Virus record (IMG/VR): IMGVR_UViG_3300044643_002965
Coordinates: 62,001-126,000 of that record
From: a virus
Direction: 5' to 3' (one strand)
Length of the DNA stretch: 64,000 nt
Below are positions 62,557-64,000 of the stretch, piece by piece (position 1 is the first letter of the stretch; the number at the start of each line of letters is the position of its first letter). Made by a program: the position numbers and the translations under genes. Below the pieces are notes generated by a model. That model worked only from the letters and a program-made list of their open reading frames with translations. It searched no databases and was not told where the DNA came from.

Positions 62557-62889
62557 ATGAGTCGTTCTCAACTTCGTTTTGAAATCACTTCTCGCAGCAT
62601 TAATAACACTATGGTATATGAAGCCGTAGCAATAATCCCAGGCTTTGGCCCAGCCCCAGTCGAAAAGATTGAGGGCGGCAACCAATTTAGCACCAAAAGT
62701 GCTGTTACTTATGCTTGCAACAATCGTGCTGCCAGCCTTGGTCTTACCCCGGTAATCAGCTATACCGAGGGAACTACTGAAACCACTACCACCAAGACAA
62801 CTGCTTCTCGCAAGACAACTGCTTCTCGCAAGACAGTTGCTCGCACTGCGACTCCTAAGACTGCCAAGAATAGTTCAACCACACGCTAG
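62557..62889 (+). CDS. Small basic protein with histone-like tail
   Basis: 110 residues from ATG 62557, set by AAAGGAGG at 62544-62551. The N-terminal domain (1-75) is beta-like (SQLRFEITSRSINNTMVYEAVAI in pattern). The C-terminal ~40 residues are Thr/Lys/Arg-rich with two TTASRKT units followed by KTVARTATPKTAKNSSTTR, like a nucleic-acid-binding tail. Arginine is coded by CGT/CGC, unlike the AGA typical of neighbours, which suggests high expression or different origin. Strong terminator follows. Abundant DNA- or RNA-binding protein is inferred. Confidence 0.75.
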   Translation: MSRSQLRFEITSRSINNTMVYEAVAIIPGFGPAPVEKIEGGNQFSTKSAVTYACNNRAASLGLTPVISYTEGTTETTTTKTTASRKTTASRKTVARTATPKTAKNSSTTR

Positions 62890-62903
62890 AAAACACTTAA
62901 ATT

Positions 62904-62940
62904 AAAAAAATATGGGGGTTCATCCCCCATATTTTTTTTT
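62904..62940 (+). terminator. Rho-independent terminator
   Basis: ATATGGGGG / CCCCCATAT stem with loop TTCAT, flanked by A7 and T9. It ends the 62557-62889 transcript; the A-tract allows some activity on the minus strand too. Confidence 0.93.
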
Positions 62941-62971
62941 ATATTTATACATATTAATAAGGAGGTGCTTT

Positions 62972-63226
62972 ATGGGTTGCGGATGCGGTGGCAATAAAAA
63001 TCTAGGAAATGGCTCCAGAAACATGAGGAGAGCAGGTGGAGGGCCTTTTACAAATGTTGTAAGAACAGAAACAGCCAGCCAACAAATGCCTCTAAATAAT
63101 AACAATACCAATAATACCAATAATAATAACAATGTTGTTATCCCCAATAATTTTACTGAAAGAGAAAGAATTCAAAGACTAAGAAGGGCTGCAATTGAAA
63201 GAGCAACTGGCAAAAGAATGTTTTGA
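62972..63226 (+). CDS. Small Gly/Cys N-terminal, Asn-rich protein
   Basis: 84 residues from ATG 62972 because AAGGAGGTG lies 7 nt upstream; an upstream in-frame start has no such site and runs through the terminator. MGCGCGGNKN start, then RNMRRAGGGPF, an Asn/Thr low-complexity stretch (about 44-56), and a basic helix FTERERIQRLRRAAIERATGKR. Similar GCGC-starting small proteins occur in large phages; role unknown. Confidence 0.72.
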   Translation: MGCGCGGNKNLGNGSRNMRRAGGGPFTNVVRTETASQQMPLNNNNTNNTNNNNNVVIPNNFTERERIQRLRRAAIERATGKRMF

Positions 63227-63273
63227 AATTTATTTGACAAATAATATATAAGATAATTCTCAAGGAGAAAATC

Positions 63274-64000
63274 ATGTTAAATTATGAAAAGTGGAAATTA
63301 TTGAATGAAACACTTGTCCCAATTAATCTTGGATTTAGGCCATCACACTCACTAGGCATTACTGGAGCACACCTTGGCCAAAACACAGAAGAAACAATAG
63401 AAGAAGAGCACGATATGGACGAAGTAGACTTTGAAGCCGAAGACGATATGGGCGACGAAGTCGAAGAAGATATGAAATTCGATGGAGAAGATGAAGATAT
63501 GGAAGATATGGAAGATATGGAATTCGATGGAGAAGATGAAGATATGGAAGATGGAGAAGAATCTGAAATGGAAATGGATGCCGATGAAGAAGAAGATGAA
63601 GATGAAGAAGATGAATATTCTGGCGGCTGCCCTGCAGCAAAAATGTCTAGTGAAGACGAAGATGAAGAAAGCGAAGACGAACACGAACACGAAAACGAAG
63701 GAGAAGATATGGATTTTGAGTTTGAATCTACAAATAATCAATCTAAAACTTGGTGGGAAAGTGTTGCCGGAATGGTTGGCACAAAAGGCCAATACAAGAA
63801 CGCAAGCACTTTGACAGAAGAAGCTGCTAAAGCTGCTGTCGCTGGAAAAGACCCCAAAGCAAAAGAAGAAGAAGGCGAAGAAGAAGAATTAGTTGGCAAA
63901 GCTGCTTTGACTTTAGGAAAGTTAAAAACATTTATGAATGAACACGATGTAAATGCTATGAATGTAGCACAAGTCAAAGGCTTTATAAAAGGTTTCTGCA
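63274..64000 (+). CDS. Highly acidic protein (cut by right window edge)
   Basis: 242 codons visible. CAAGGAG lies before ATG 63274. N-terminal MLNYEKWKLLNETLVPINLGF, then an Asp/Glu/Met low-complexity region (about 38-150; EDEDMEDMED, EHEHENEGED) with one CPAAK-containing break. A helical C-terminal part (about 158-242; WWESVAGMVG, ALTLGKLKTFMNEHD) follows. Strong negative charge is typical of phage scaffold/prohead-core or internal proteins, but no specific homology is recognised. Confidence 0.7.
   Translation, partial: MLNYEKWKLLNETLVPINLGFRPSHSLGITGAHLGQNTEETIEEEHDMDEVDFEAEDDMGDEVEEDMKFDGEDEDMEDMEDMEFDGEDEDMEDGEESEMEMDADEEEDEDEEDEYSGGCPAAKMSSEDEDEESEDEHEHENEGEDMDFEFESTNNQSKTWWESVAGMVGTKGQYKNASTLTEEAAKAAVAGKDPKAKEEEGEEEELVGKAALTLGKLKTFMNEHDVNAMNVAQVKGFIKGFC

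Noticed and set aside
1-64000. Diversity-generating retroelement driving adhesin variation
   Set aside because: No reverse transcriptase, template repeat or adenine-biased variable repeat was seen. Variation here looks repeat- and recombination-based.

Overview
The window looks like part of a large, AT-rich tailed-phage genome (Caudoviricetes). The evidence is nearly wall-to-wall coding with short gaps and ATGA-type overlaps, several very long fibre-like genes, C-terminal domains typical of phage tail fibres, T4-late-type TATAAATA elements upstream of structural genes, and small hypothetical genes. I see no tRNA, rRNA, insertion sequence, integrase, CRISPR array or replication gene. The host cannot be read from the sequence; the KSFLI-type fibre domain and late-promoter motifs recall T4-like myoviruses of aquatic bacteria. 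No gene-free stretch exceeds about 140 bases.

Layout. (1) 1-15722, minus: two paralogous giant adhesin genes in tandem. Each starts with a conserved N-terminus, a putative-Ig (He_PIG-like) domain, Ig-like repeats and long threonine-rich mucin-like linkers, followed by RCC1-type beta-propellers. The complete copy carries four seven-blade RCC1 sets, then LamG and glycine-rich domains. It stops one blade into a fifth set, and the next gene (2780-6535) supplies the other six. (2) 15762-20105, minus: a triple methyltransferase fusion and three glycosyltransferases. (3) 20196-39907, minus: a Ser-Pro linker protein, three giant fibres built of ASGQIG-type repeats, three translationally coupled LamG proteins, and a LamG/glycine-rich/discoidin protein. 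(4) 39929-51529: a large glycan cassette. A minus-strand sugar-nucleotide epimerase is divergent from a plus-strand operon of methyltransferase, two TPR-GT9-like proteins plus a TPR remnant, sulfotransferase and two GT25-like proteins. This operon converges on a minus-strand set with UDP-GlcNAc 2-epimerase, a methyltransferase-like protein, a GT32-like protein, a YkgJ-like cysteine-cluster protein, an unknown and a jelly-roll oxygenase/cupin-like protein; a plus-strand GT2 follows. (5) 51583-60039, minus: four virion-type proteins (two more repeat fibres, an Ig-like protein, a small structural protein) and a coiled-coil glycosyltransferase. (6) 60081-64000: small mostly unknown genes on both strands, ending in a very acidic protein cut by the window edge.

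How it may fit together: the window pairs an unusual concentration of extracellular adhesive modules (RCC1 propellers, LamG, discoidin, ALK-like glycine-rich domains, YadA-like heads, trimeric-fibre repeats) with about ten glycosyltransferases, sugar-nucleotide enzymes, methyltransferases and a sulfotransferase. My leading hypothesis, which is inference, is that the phage decorates its own Thr-rich fibre linkers with a phage-specified, possibly sulfated and methylated glycan, giving mucin-like adhesins. Remodelling of the host surface is the main alternative. The most concrete oddity is the seven-blade propeller split 1+6 across a stop/restart or +1 frameshift junction near 6537.
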